Of a stretch of 64,000 bases of DNA, positions 49,530 to 57,652 are shown in pieces. The notes beneath the pieces are model-generated. The model did not search any database. It was not told the origin of the DNA and saw only the letters and a program-made list of their open reading frames with translations. The translations under genes and the position numbers were made by a program. This DNA comes from Kocuria coralli (GTDB lineage Bacteria; Actinomycetota; Actinomycetes; Actinomycetales; Micrococcaceae): contig NZ_ML708620.1 in assembly GCF_008831305.1 (NCBI RefSeq), forward strand, positions 62,001 through 126,000. Reading direction: 5' to 3'. Every line of letters starts with the position of its first letter. Position 1 is the first letter of the stretch.

Positions 49530-50751
49530 GTCTGAGGGCAAAGCAATGCGCGCCCGGGGTGGCACCGGACGCGCATCTCATCAACAGCAGCTAGGAACGG
49601 CTTCGTTGGTGTCTGAAACGGTACCAAGGGATCGTTCCTTCCGCCAGGGTTCTGGGTGGTCTCAGAGGTCGCGGAGGATCAACCCTGACACGTTGCCGGT
49701 GCAGTGGGTCGTGGTGGCGTTGGTCGTGATGCTGGGCATCACCTCTTTCATCGTCTCGTTCCGCGCGCTCTACGACGTTGCGGAGTGGGCCGGGATCGGG
49801 TCGCAGATTCAGTGGGCCGTCCCGGTGTTCATTGACGGCGCGATCTTGACCTACGCGTTGGCCGTTTTGGTTCATCGCTCCCGGGGTGAGTCCACGATTC
49901 CTTCGTGGGTGAGCCTGGGTGCTTTCACGGCCATGTCCGTGACCGCTAACGCCGCGCACGCGCTGTCCATCCCGCGCGAGCAGGCATGGCAGGCCTGGAT
50001 TGGTGCTGCCATCGCCGCGTTGGCTCCCATCGGTGTCTTTGCTGCCACGGAGCAGTTGGCGCGTCTGGTGGTGGAGCGTCCGGGTGAGAGGCCTGCGTCA
50101 TCCGTGGCTGAGCCAGTTGGTGACGGGTCAAAGGTGTCGCCGGCCCGTCTCGGGATCTCCGCACTGGGGGGCAGCGAGACCCGCTTCCGTTTCCCCCCGC
50201 GTGCTGATTACGGCAGGCACACGGAAGCAGCAGCCCCGGTGGAACCGGAAACGGAAGCGGCAACGGATGCCCTTCCGGAAGCGGTTGCCGAATCGTCTTT
50301 GGCTCCGGAAACCCTGCCGGAAAGCCCGACTACTGACCCGGAAGACGGGACGTCGGCAGGACCCGCCGGTGACGCTGTTTCTGCTGATGAAACCCGGGTT
50401 TCCGGGCTTCCGGAAGCTGTTGCCGATCCGGGTCCCGCGCACGTGTCCGGGGCGGAAACTCCGTCCGGGATGGCAAGTCAGCGACTTGTGGCGGCTCGCG
50501 AGGGTAAGGCCGATTCCGGTTCACCGGAAGCCTCGCTGCCGGGTGCCGTTGCCGCTCCGGAAGGGCTTGCGGAGCGGGTTGCCGGGGATGCGGATGGGTT
50601 TGCCGCGTGGGTGGCTGAACGGGTCGCCGGTGGCCGGCCGATCACGGGGACTGCTGCAGGGGAGTTTCTGGGTGTCTCGGACAGGACCGGACGGAATCGC
50701 ATCAAGGAGCTCAAGAACGAGCGTCCCGAGATCTTTGAAGGAGTGAGCTGA
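49519..50751 (+). CDS. DUF2637-type membrane protein with C-terminal helix-turn-helix
   Basis: 410 residues from ATG 49519 (GGAGG 6 nt upstream; overlaps the previous gene by 11 nt). Four-helix DUF2637 core at about 55-170 (VVVALVVMLGITSFIVSFRALYDVAEWAGIG...AVPVFIDGAILTYALAVLVHRSRGE...AMSVTANAAHALSIPREQAWQAWIGAAIAALAPIGVFAATEQLARLVVERP). A long Pro-Glu-Ala linker follows (eight CCGGAA codon pairs within 330 bp), then a C-terminal HTH AWVAERVAGGRPITGTAAGEFLGVSDRTGRNRIKELK. DUF2637 proteins are found on actinobacterial conjugative plasmids; role in intermycelial/intercellular spread is suspected for some. Confidence 0.8.
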   Translation: MLRESEGKAMRARGGTGRASHQQQLGTASLVSETVPRDRSFRQGSGWSQRSRRINPDTLPVQWVVVALVVMLGITSFIVSFRALYDVAEWAGIGSQIQWAVPVFIDGAILTYALAVLVHRSRGESTIPSWVSLGAFTAMSVTANAAHALSIPREQAWQAWIGAAIAALAPIGVFAATEQLARLVVERPGERPASSVAEPVGDGSKVSPARLGISALGGSETRFRFPPRADYGRHTEAAAPVEPETEAATDALPEAVAESSLAPETLPESPTTDPEDGTSAGPAGDAVSADETRVSGLPEAVADPGPAHVSGAETPSGMASQRLVAAREGKADSGSPEASLPGAVAAPEGLAERVAGDADGFAAWVAERVAGGRPITGTAAGEFLGVSDRTGRNRIKELKNERPEIFEGVS

Positions 50752-50755
50752 CCCC

Positions 50756-51877
50756 ATGTCAGTGCGAATGACCAGCTTGGTCTGGCAGCTGCCGCTGTCA
50801 GGGAATCAACTGGTGATCATGCTCGCGATCGCCGATGAGGCCGACTCGGACGGGGTGTGCTTCACCGGTCAGCAGAAGCTGGCAGGCAAGGCCCGGGTGT
50901 CTGAGCGCACGGTGCGGCGGACCCTGCTGGAGATGCGTGACGCCGGGTTGCTGCACACGGAACGCCGGCCTGCAGAGTGGGCGCGGGGGCGGCGAACGGA
51001 TGCCATCATCTTGGACCCGGGCGCGATGCTGCGCCATGGTCAAGAGGTGGTGGAGCCGATCGAAGAGCGCCGGCAACGCCAGATCAACCGGCTCTCGTAC
51101 GAGGTCGATCCGGGGCCCGTGGAATTGGAGGGCAACGCCGGCGACCAGCTGCCGGCGCCCCCCGCGGTGGAGGCCGTCGAGCCTGTGGATAACCCCGTCG
51201 GCGATCAACCGGACATAATGACCGGTAAATACGTTTCCCCTAGTCAGGATCAACCGGACATTTTGGCCGGTAGATCGTTCAACCGGACAAATCGGGTCGT
51301 TCAACCGGACAAATCGGACACCGATTTCGAGGGTGCCTTAATAGGCTCGCGCGCGCGTCTTTACCCATCCAATCCCATCCAATCCTCGGAACCGGTCGCT
51401 GTGGAGAACTCGGGCGCTGCTGGATCGGATCCGATCGGATCGGGGGATGAGCCAACGCAGGGTTCACCGGGTGGTCAGCCCCCTGGTGGGGGTCAGCGGC
51501 TGTCGGTGGCGGGTGTGCCGCTGCGGTTGCTGCGGGGCAAGCTCGGCGGCGACACCGGTGTGCTGGCCGGGCTTGATGACGTGGTGGTGGCTGAGGTCAT
51601 CCGGGTGGTGATGGCCCGGGCCGCGGGCCCGGTGCTCTCCCCGATGGGGCTGATGATCGCTGCGTTGCGTGACCGGGCCTCGGCCTTGGACACGATCGAG
51701 GAAGCCATGGCCCGGGTGGAATCCCGCCAGCCACAGGGCGAGGATCACCGGCCGGTGGCCTCCAGCCCAGCACGCCGGCAGGTGACCTGCCGGGTGCATC
51801 ACAGCTCGCATCTGCAGGGCCAGGAGTGCCCGGGGTGCCGGGCAGATCGAATCGTCGCAAGGGTCCAGGAGGCATGA
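50756..51877 (+). CDS. Replication-initiator-like winged-helix protein
   Basis: 373 residues. N-terminal winged helix LVWQLPLSGNQLVIMLAIADEADSDGVCFTGQQKLAGKARVSERTVRRTLLEMRDAGLLHTERRP (about 7-72), the pattern of phage O-like and actinobacterial plasmid Rep helix-turn-helix proteins. The middle is low-complexity and its DNA carries four iteron-like repeats (51205-51317). The C-terminal part ends in a Cys/His cluster: VTCRVHHSSHLQGQECPGCRADRI (possible zinc knuckle). Replication initiation or helicase loading is inferred from the embedded iterons and neighbours; no ATPase or primase motif is present. Confidence 0.65.
   Translation: MSVRMTSLVWQLPLSGNQLVIMLAIADEADSDGVCFTGQQKLAGKARVSERTVRRTLLEMRDAGLLHTERRPAEWARGRRTDAIILDPGAMLRHGQEVVEPIEERRQRQINRLSYEVDPGPVELEGNAGDQLPAPPAVEAVEPVDNPVGDQPDIMTGKYVSPSQDQPDILAGRSFNRTNRVVQPDKSDTDFEGALIGSRARLYPSNPIQSSEPVAVENSGAAGSDPIGSGDEPTQGSPGGQPPGGGQRLSVAGVPLRLLRGKLGGDTGVLAGLDDVVVAEVIRVVMARAAGPVLSPMGLMIAALRDRASALDTIEEAMARVESRQPQGEDHRPVASSPARRQVTCRVHHSSHLQGQECPGCRADRIVARVQEA
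51205..51317. repeat. Iteron-like direct repeats inside the rep-like gene (candidate origin)
   Basis: Four copies of TCAACCGGACA at 51205, 51250, 51279 and 51301. The last two are 22 bp apart and extend to a perfect 20-mer (CGTTCAACCGGACAAATCGG at 51276 and 51298); the first two extend to GATCAACCGGACAT. Copy three is read in a different frame from the others, so conservation is at the DNA level. The surrounding stretch is AT-richer than its neighbours. Confidence 0.75.
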
Positions 51878-51880
51878 GCC

Positions 51881-52747
51881 ATGGCCACGACACAACAAAC
51901 CCGCCAAGACCAGTCAGCCCGGGTGCGGCTGGAATCGGGGTCAACGGCTGCCTGGGAGGCCGTGCGAGCGGTCATGGGCGATGTGGTGCCCGTGATCCGG
52001 GGCAAGCTCACAGCCGGTGGAGCTGCCAGTGACGTCGAGGACGTCGCCCAAGAAACCCTGATGTCGGCGGTGCGATCGGTCTCGAAGTGGGACCCGGAAC
52101 GGGGCACCCTGACGGGGTGGGTGACCACGATCGGCAAGCGGAGGGCAGTGGACCACCTGCGCTCCAGGCACCACCAGGTCACCGCGGTGGGGATATCCCC
52201 GGTGGGTGGAGCGACCTCGGAGGACGTGTGGGAAGTCGATGTGGCACAAGAGGGCCACGAGGACGCGGTCGTGGACCGGTTGGCGTTGGCCGCCCAGATC
52301 CACGAGGTCCTGGCCGAAGTCCGGGCCGTGCTGCGCTGTGACCGCACGGTCCACCGGGCGCTGACCCTGTTGATCGATTGCGAGGGAGACACCGAGCTTG
52401 CTGCCAAACGGTTGGGCACCACGACGGCGGTCGTGCGTGAAGCCCGGCGCGAGACGGTCCGCGCGGCGTGTGTGGTCCAGCGGGCCCAGGGGCTGCACCG
52501 GTCAGCACAGCGGGTCACAGCTGGTGCTTTGTTGGATTGCCTGCCGGCGGAGATTGGGGCATGGACGCGCACGATCACGGTCGAAGCGGTCCGCGCCGGT
52601 GGGTTCGAGCGGGTGCGGGTTGAGGCGGTGGCTGCTGCGACGGGGTGGTCGATCTCCACAGCACGGCAGCGGCTGGGGGACACGAAGTGGCTGCTGAGCA
52701 TCGCGCGCACCATCGCTGAGACCGGCACGATCCAAGCCGCTGCGTGA
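51881..52747 (+). CDS. ECF-like RNA polymerase sigma factor of the mobile element
   Basis: 288 residues. Region 2: AAWEAVRAVMGDVVPVIRGKLTAGGAASDVEDVAQETLMSAVRSVSKWDPERGTLTGWVTTIGKRRAVDHLRSRHHQ (about 24-100), with the usual DVAQET and WDPERG-T-W motifs. Region 4 is less typical (about 140-195: LAAQIHEVLAEVRAVLRCDRTVHRALTLLIDCEGDTELAAKRLGTTTAVVREARR), followed by ~90 extra residues with another HTH-like segment (RVEAVAAATGWSISTARQRLGDTKW). GGAGG upstream; 3 nt after the rep-like gene stop. No anti-sigma gene is adjacent. It may direct transcription of the downstream transfer operon. Confidence 0.8.
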   Translation: MATTQQTRQDQSARVRLESGSTAAWEAVRAVMGDVVPVIRGKLTAGGAASDVEDVAQETLMSAVRSVSKWDPERGTLTGWVTTIGKRRAVDHLRSRHHQVTAVGISPVGGATSEDVWEVDVAQEGHEDAVVDRLALAAQIHEVLAEVRAVLRCDRTVHRALTLLIDCEGDTELAAKRLGTTTAVVREARRETVRAACVVQRAQGLHRSAQRVTAGALLDCLPAEIGAWTRTITVEAVRAGGFERVRVEAVAAATGWSISTARQRLGDTKWLLSIARTIAETGTIQAAA

Positions 52748-52802
52748 AGCCCTGACACACACCGGGGGCCGCTGGGGTGGATGGGTGGAACAGGAGGCCA
52801 TG

Positions 52803-53882
52803 ATGACGCAGCACGACCACACACCACACCACGACCAGGGTCAGGACCCAGAAGGTCTTGAGCTCCAGGACGAGTCGGGGGCACAGGCCGGTCATGCCGA
52901 TGAGGATTTGCATCCGCGAGCACGTCGGGCCAGGGCCCGGAAGGGTCCGCTGCGTCGTGGTTTGGGTGTGGTGATGGATCAGGGGTGGGCGTTCTTCCAC
53001 CCACCGGACGCGTCCTGGAAAGCACCGGGGGAAGACCGGATCCAAGACCGATTCCAGGCTATCGCGGCTTGGATTGACGCACACCGCGGTGGCCGCGCAC
53101 TGGCAGCCCTGGTCGTGGTGATCCTGGCGCTTGCTGCAGCGTTTGTGTTCCTCCTGGCCGCTGGGGCGATCCTCAACGGTGGCGAGTCCGGGGCCGCGGC
53201 GGAGACCACCCAGGTGGATTCCTCCACAGGCGTGGCGGAGGCCGGGGACTTGCCCTCCGTCGGCACAGCGTCACCGGGTGACAGCACCGGACAGGGCGCC
53301 TCTGGCGAGACCGGGGAGCCGAAGGACGCTCAGGCTCTGGTGGCTTCCAAGGCCGTGTTGAAGACCATCAACGAGGATACGGGCCTGGTGCGTAATCGTG
53401 AGGCCGACCAGGAGGACCCGTTGGTGACCGGTGCGAGGTTCCTGCGGGCGATGCGCACGGTGGATACCACGAAATCCAGTGTCCAGGACTGGCGGGATGC
53501 GCGTGATTCCTTCACGGATGGTGGATTCGGTGGGGTGGTGCAGGACTGGGACGTGGCCGGGCAGGCCGAGGCCACATCGAATGCGGTGGTGACCTGGGCT
53601 GGGATGGACGCCGGGTTGCACGAGGGCCGCGGTGTCGCCCCGGGGTTCGACTACGGGGCGGACACGGAGGCCGGCACGCACCTGGTGCAGGTCGCGATGC
53701 GGTTGGAGCGCAGCGTGAAGGCCGGGGAGGACCGCGTGGATACCCCGTCCGGGGCGCTGATGGAAGCGGTGGTGGTGTGCCCGCCGGCCAGGGATGGTCA
53801 ACGGTGCGTGGTCACGTCCTGGGCTGCCACTCCTAAAGACTTCGTGGCGCATTCAGCAACCCGGTGGGAGCCGGGGTCGTGA
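52803..53882 (+). CDS. VirB8/TcpC-like transfer protein
   Basis: 359 residues from ATG 52803 (AGGAGG 5 nt upstream; earlier in-frame ATG and GTG are too close to it). Cytoplasmic N-terminus (about 1-95), one membrane helix ALAALVVVILALAAAFVFLLAAGAIL, a Gly/Ser/Glu linker, then an extracytoplasmic alpha+beta domain (about 190-345) with DPLVTGARFLRAMRTVDTTKSS, ATSNAVVTWAGMDAG and AVVVCPPARDGQRCVVTSWA. This is the topology of VirB8/TcpC in Gram-positive T4SS channels. Starts a translationally coupled series: its TGA overlaps the next GTG. Confidence 0.7.
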   Translation: MTQHDHTPHHDQGQDPEGLELQDESGAQAGHADEDLHPRARRARARKGPLRRGLGVVMDQGWAFFHPPDASWKAPGEDRIQDRFQAIAAWIDAHRGGRALAALVVVILALAAAFVFLLAAGAILNGGESGAAAETTQVDSSTGVAEAGDLPSVGTASPGDSTGQGASGETGEPKDAQALVASKAVLKTINEDTGLVRNREADQEDPLVTGARFLRAMRTVDTTKSSVQDWRDARDSFTDGGFGGVVQDWDVAGQAEATSNAVVTWAGMDAGLHEGRGVAPGFDYGADTEAGTHLVQVAMRLERSVKAGEDRVDTPSGALMEAVVVCPPARDGQRCVVTSWAATPKDFVAHSATRWEPGS

Positions 53883-55093
53883 GCGTGGTGAAGAAGGCCG
53901 GCGCTGCGGCGGTGGTGAAGTGGGTAGGCCCACCCGTTGCCGGGGTGGGCTTTTTCCTTGTGGTGGTCATGCTGGTCTTCGCGTTGTTGATGACCTTGAT
54001 GACCGCTGGCGCGTCCTCAGCCAAGGACGCTGCCGACACCCAGGCCGCAGCGGCGAACGCGGCATCATCGTGCCGGGTGGATGCGGCCAACAGTGGTGGT
54101 GGGACGGGGCTTCCGCAGGTGGAGGTGCCCTCGGAGTTCGTGGGCCCGATCGAAGACGCGGCCAAGGAGACCGGGTTGCCCAAGGAGATCATCGCCGCCC
54201 AAGTTGATGCCGAATCGGGGTTCAACACTCAGGCTGTTTCGCCTGCGGGGGCGGTTGGTCCGGTGCAGTTCATTCCTACGACGTGGGCTGCTTACGGCGA
54301 TGGTGGGGATCCTCGTGATCCCGGTGACGCGTTGGCTGCGTACGCGAGGTACATGAAGCACCTGCTGGGTCTGGCTGATGGGTGGGCTACGGATGGGGGC
54401 CCTGATGCCCCACGGTTGGCGGTGGCGGCCTACAACGCCGGGGAGGCAGCACCTGGCTTGTCTCAGGGGCAGATCCCTGACTATGAGGAAACCCAAAATT
54501 ATGTCACCAAAATTTTCGGCGACGCCCAGATCAATTTCGCTGTGGATTGTTCAGCTGTGATGTTGACCAGTGACATCGAGCTCGGGGATGGGGAGTGGGC
54601 CAACCCGCTGCCCGGTGGGCACTTCACCTCCGGCTACGGGTACAGGAATCTGATCGCCGGCTGCGCCCCGGATGACATGTCCCTGATAAACGGCTGCTTC
54701 GCCAACCACCACCTGGGCGTGGACTTCGCCACCGGTGGTGGCAGTGGCCCGGGCGGAGTGGTCGTGGCACCCACGGATGCTGAGGTGGTGTGCGTTCCGG
54801 GTGATGCCTTCGATGGCATGGTCCAACTGAAAGTGGACAACGGCAAAGACTCCCCGATGCTGATCAACTTCTTCCACACGGACTCCCAGATGGTGTCCGT
54901 GGGGGACAAGGTCAAACGCGGTGACCCGGTGGCCATCGAGGGCAACAAGGGATTCTCCACGGGCACGCATTTGCACATGGAGATCATGAAGCCCGGCACA
55001 CCGGCCTGCAAGAAACCAGGCGAGGTGGACGCTGCAGGGCGGTCCTACAACGTCAATCCCGAACCGATCATGAGGCAGAAAGGAATTCTGTGA
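53879..55093 (+). CDS. Bifunctional SLT/M23 peptidoglycan hydrolase of the T4SS
   Basis: 404 residues from GTG 53879, placed by GTGA overlap with the preceding stop and GGGAG 8 nt before. Membrane anchor near the N-terminus (VAGVGFFLVVVMLVFALLMTLMTAG). Lytic transglycosylase domain (about 80-200): Glu in AQVDAESGFNTQAVSPAGAVGPVQFIPTTWAAYG and VAAYNAGEAAPG. Peptidase M23 domain (about 235-390) with HHLGVDFATG and HLHMEIM metal/catalytic His-Asp pattern. It cuts both glycan strands and cross-links to let the transfer channel through the wall, equivalent to VirB1 plus endopeptidase. Confidence 0.9.
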   Translation: MSVVKKAGAAAVVKWVGPPVAGVGFFLVVVMLVFALLMTLMTAGASSAKDAADTQAAAANAASSCRVDAANSGGGTGLPQVEVPSEFVGPIEDAAKETGLPKEIIAAQVDAESGFNTQAVSPAGAVGPVQFIPTTWAAYGDGGDPRDPGDALAAYARYMKHLLGLADGWATDGGPDAPRLAVAAYNAGEAAPGLSQGQIPDYEETQNYVTKIFGDAQINFAVDCSAVMLTSDIELGDGEWANPLPGGHFTSGYGYRNLIAGCAPDDMSLINGCFANHHLGVDFATGGGSGPGGVVVAPTDAEVVCVPGDAFDGMVQLKVDNGKDSPMLINFFHTDSQMVSVGDKVKRGDPVAIEGNKGFSTGTHLHMEIMKPGTPACKKPGEVDAAGRSYNVNPEPIMRQKGIL

Positions 55094-55866
55094 TGAACAC
55101 GAACAAAACCAGGTGGTGTGCTGCCGGCGTGGTTCTGGTGGCGTTGGTGGGTGTGAGTGGTTGTGGATCCGCTCAGGTCCCGGAGCCGTCGCCGACTGCG
55201 ACCGCAGCGACCACGTCGCCTGCAGGGGAGTCTCCGAAACGGTTGCCTGGTGCTGATGAGTCGCCGGCACCAGCGGGCGAATCCTCGCCGACTGGTGATG
55301 CTGGTAGCCCTGCGGCGACGGGGCAGTCCTGGCCATCGGTGACACCCGGGGCGGGGGATGTGTCCGGTAACGGCGTGGTGGCTCCCTCGCCCTCGCCCGG
55401 TGAGGCGGGGGACGGGAAGTCGTTTGGCGGGTTCATGGATCTGGGGCGGGTGGACCGGTCTGACCCGGAGGCTGTGGCGGTGGAAGCGATGCGAGCCCTG
55501 GTGGAGTGGGAGACGGTAGGGGACACGGTCCCTGGTGCTTCGATCCAACGCGCTGCGCCGTTGCTCTCTGATGAGGTGGTGGAGCGTGAGAGTGGCGCCC
55601 CGGGTCGGTGGGCGCCGGTGTGGTGGAACCAGGCGTTGGCGGCCTCGGCTTGGTCCTCGGCCACAGCCCAGGTCGCTCCGTCACGGGTGGAGGTTGAGGC
55701 GCCGGAGGGTATGCGGTTCATCGGGGTGGATGTGGCCTGGACGTGGCATGCAGACACCAGTGAGGTGGTCCCGGAAGGGGGACGGCGCTCATGCACGGTG
55801 AACGTGGAAGAAACCGGGAGCAATGAGTTCACGGTGGCGGGTTATCACTGCGAAGAGGGACGGTGA
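55090..55866 (+). CDS. Mobile-element lipoprotein
   Basis: 258 residues. Lipobox LVGVSGC near residue 25 after a hydrophobic stretch (AAGVVLVALVGVSG), then a ~75-residue Ser/Pro/Thr/Ala-rich tail and a folded part (about 110-258: MDLGRVDRSDPEAVAVEAMRALVEWETVGDTVPGASIQRAAPLLSDEVVE...VTVAGYHC). It has two Cys late (CTVNVEE and YHCEEG). No family recognised. Starts at GTG 55090 or ATG 55093 with AAAGGA upstream and ends in GTGA with the next gene. Position within the transfer operon suggests a channel or surface-exclusion part. Confidence 0.65.
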   Translation: MMNTNKTRWCAAGVVLVALVGVSGCGSAQVPEPSPTATAATTSPAGESPKRLPGADESPAPAGESSPTGDAGSPAATGQSWPSVTPGAGDVSGNGVVAPSPSPGEAGDGKSFGGFMDLGRVDRSDPEAVAVEAMRALVEWETVGDTVPGASIQRAAPLLSDEVVERESGAPGRWAPVWWNQALAASAWSSATAQVAPSRVEVEAPEGMRFIGVDVAWTWHADTSEVVPEGGRRSCTVNVEETGSNEFTVAGYHCEEGR

Positions 55867-56678
55867 GGGGCATGTCTCGGTATTTGGCGTTGACACTGCT
55901 GGAAGACGACCGGTGGTTGGCAGGCTTGTTGCATGACATCAAAGACCTGGGAGGTTCGATCACCGTGGACGAGTACTGCTCGGGGGGTTGTGTCACCGTG
56001 GACGGATGCTGCGTTGGAGGGCTGTTCTCGCATGCGGAGATCTCCGAGTTCGTTTCCCGGTTGCGGTCGTTGGGGCTGGTGTCCCATGGTGACGACGGCT
56101 TCGTCGCGTTGACCTCGTGGGGACGAAGCATCGCTGATCAGAGGGCCAACGAGTGGGCGGCTGACGAGGGTCGGTTGTATTCCATTCGACGGCGAGTCCT
56201 CCAATATTTTGACGTTGGAGCTCACACCTCACGACATGTCCACAAGTATTGCCAGTGGGCTCCTGGTGACGGGGAACCTACTCACGAGGAGGTTGCCCAG
56301 GTGTTCGCGTGGTTAGCCCGCAAGGGGTTCATCGCGGCCGAGAACCGTGGTGACATGTGGCTCGGGTTCGCCCGGTTACCGGAAGTAGACGCGGCCTTGC
56401 TATCTCCGGAGTGGCGGTATCTGGATATGGAAGTAGAAAAGGACACCGATCCGTGTGAGCGGCCGGAAACCGCGACGGATGCCACCGGGTTGGACGCGGT
56501 TCGCGATCACCTCGATCAGGCTCTGATAATCCTTGATCAGTTGCCTCTGCATGAGAGGGAGGGGATCCGCGTCCGTGGTGGGGCCGTAAGGAACGTGGGC
56601 GGGTCGCAGAGGGTGCCGCGCGGGGTTCTACGAGCCATTGTTGATGGTGTGTTGTCCAGGGTGCGTCACCGCAAGTGA
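55863..56678 (+). CDS. Tandem winged-helix-like protein of unknown function
   Basis: 271 residues. Not recognised. It opens with a Cys-rich stretch (DEYCSGGCVTVDGCCVGG, about 37-54). Two similar helix-plus-strand units follow: SHAEISEFVSRLRSLGLVSHGDDGFVALTSWGRSIAD and THEEVAQVFAWLARKGFIAAENRGDMWLGFARL, each winged-helix-like. The C-terminal ~70 residues form a predicted helix (DAVRDHLDQALIILDQLPLHEREG) and a basic tail. DNA binding is plausible. GTG at 55863 overlaps the lipoprotein stop; ATG 55872 is an alternative. Last gene before a strong terminator. Confidence 0.6.
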   Translation: MRGMSRYLALTLLEDDRWLAGLLHDIKDLGGSITVDEYCSGGCVTVDGCCVGGLFSHAEISEFVSRLRSLGLVSHGDDGFVALTSWGRSIADQRANEWAADEGRLYSIRRRVLQYFDVGAHTSRHVHKYCQWAPGDGEPTHEEVAQVFAWLARKGFIAAENRGDMWLGFARLPEVDAALLSPEWRYLDMEVEKDTDPCERPETATDATGLDAVRDHLDQALIILDQLPLHEREGIRVRGGAVRNVGGSQRVPRGVLRAIVDGVLSRVRHRK

Positions 56679-56738
56679 TCCCGTGGCTGCAGGGCGGTCT
56701 CCTGGGCGCGGAAGTGCAGCTGCCACAAGGACGGACCG

Positions 56739-56787
56739 CCACAGACTGAGGGCCCCGAACCTAACGTTCGGGGCCCTCAGTCTGTGG
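56739..56787. terminator. 22-bp bidirectional terminator
   Basis: Perfect stem 56739-56760 / 56766-56787 (ACAGACTGAGGGCCCCGAAC in the 5' arm) with a 5-nt loop, between the transfer operon (+) and the leftward cargo operon (-). Confidence 0.92.
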
Positions 56788-56799
56788 CCGGTGGTTTGT

Positions 56800-57129
56800 T
56801 CACAGGGACAGCTGCAAGGCGAGGCTGAGAAGTGATATTCCTAGGGCCGCCCCGTAGCCGTAGGAGAAGTACTTGGTTGCCTCAGCGATCTCGCTCTTGT
56901 CGAATCCCTCGCGGCGCATCCGACGTCGGAAAAGCGTCTCGATCGTGAACAGCGTGATCGCGAAGATGATCCCCAGTCCGGTCAGGAAGTAAGCGCCCGT
57001 GGCGTACAGATCCGTGTCCAGGGGGCTGAGGAAGGCGAAGAGGGCCCAACCGATCATCGCGGCCGCGGGCACAGCGACCCAGGCGAGGACTCGGCCCAGG
57101 GGGATGGTGTCGGTGGTGGTGGTGTCCAT
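56800..57129 (-). CDS. Small membrane protein
   Basis: 109 residues, three hydrophobic segments: LAWVAVPAAAMIGWALFAFL, GAYFLTGLGIIFAITLFTIETLF and YGYGAALGISLLSLALQLSL, with a basic loop (RRRMRREGFDKSEIAEATKYF). ATG at 57129 follows AAGGAGACCACC. No family recognised. Most distal gene of the leftward cargo operon beginning at nrdH. Confidence 0.6.
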   Translation of the reverse strand: MDTTTTDTIPLGRVLAWVAVPAAAMIGWALFAFLSPLDTDLYATGAYFLTGLGIIFAITLFTIETLFRRRMRREGFDKSEIAEATKYFSYGYGAALGISLLSLALQLSL

Positions 57130-57180
57130 GGTGGTCTCCTTTGGGTGGTGGGTTCAGTGTGCCGGCGGTCTCCGACATGG

Positions 57181-57369
57181 TTAGGTCCGCAGCACGATTT
57201 CCACGGCGTCGTCCAGGTCGCAATCGTGGGTGTGGATGTTCAGGGCCTGGCGCAGCGTGGTGATGTCGTCGGTGGTGAGCTCCAGGCGGGTGCCGTCGTT
57301 CAGGTGTAGTTCTCCGCGGTCGAAGGCCACACGGAGGTGGTCGATCTTGTTGTCGTTGTAGGTGTCCAC
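57181..57369 (-). CDS. Small conserved acidic protein
   Basis: 62 residues starting at GTG 57369 (DTYNDNKIDHLRVAFDRGEL). A longer frame begins with ATG 57387, but the ribosome site AAGGAG then lies inside the coding sequence, and the spacing AAGGAG-ACAACCACC-GTGGAC copies that of the neighbouring gene, so 57369 is preferred. Content resembles small T4SS-element proteins with an alpha-beta fold; function unknown. The palindrome at 57399 lies 30-53 nt upstream. Confidence 0.55.
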   Translation of the reverse strand: MDTYNDNKIDHLRVAFDRGELHLNDGTRLELTTDDITTLRQALNIHTHDCDLDDAVEIVLRT

Positions 57370-57398
57370 GGTGGTTGTCTCCTTCATCGGGTTGTCTG

Positions 57399-57422
57399 CA
57401 GGTGATCGGTTCCGATCACCTG
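57399..57422. promoter_or_regulatory. 24-bp palindrome, third site of the CAGGTGATC family
   Basis: CAGGTGATCGG (57399-57409), TT, and the perfect complement 57412-57422. Same half-site as the palindromes at 48934 and 48979 and the same total length of 24 bp. It lies between two leftward genes, a position suited to an operator. Confidence 0.7.
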
Positions 57423-57448
57423 GCTGTCACGCACGCGGTGTTGTGTGC

Positions 57449-57652
57449 TCAGGGTGTTTGGTCTTGGCAGGTGGGGCAGATGGCGGTGATGCCGTCGTTG
57501 GTGACGGTGATGGCCCACCCGAACTGGGATCCGAGGATCCAGATGAACTGTGGGTCTGTGGTGACCCAGCTGGTGGCCGCGCGGTGGCCTGCGCATCGTG
57601 CGCAGCTGATCACGTACTCCCGGTCTCGGGTGGCGGTGCTCATGGTGCTCAC
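57449..57652 (-). CDS. Small zinc-ribbon-like protein
   Basis: 67 residues: VISCARCAGHRAAT near the start and AICPTCQDQTP at the end give a Cys-x2-Cys ... Cys-x2-Cys zinc-ribbon. GTG at 57652 overlaps the previous stop (GTGA); an in-frame ATG lies 9 nt inside. A metal-binding nucleic-acid or redox role is possible; nothing more can be said. Confidence 0.65.
   Translation of the reverse strand: MSTMSTATRDREYVISCARCAGHRAATSWVTTDPQFIWILGSQFGWAITVTNDGITAICPTCQDQTP

Noticed and set aside
50219-50570. Eight CCGGAA words as a DNA repeat array
   Set aside because: All are in frame and code for Pro-Glu in a low-complexity linker, so protein composition explains them.
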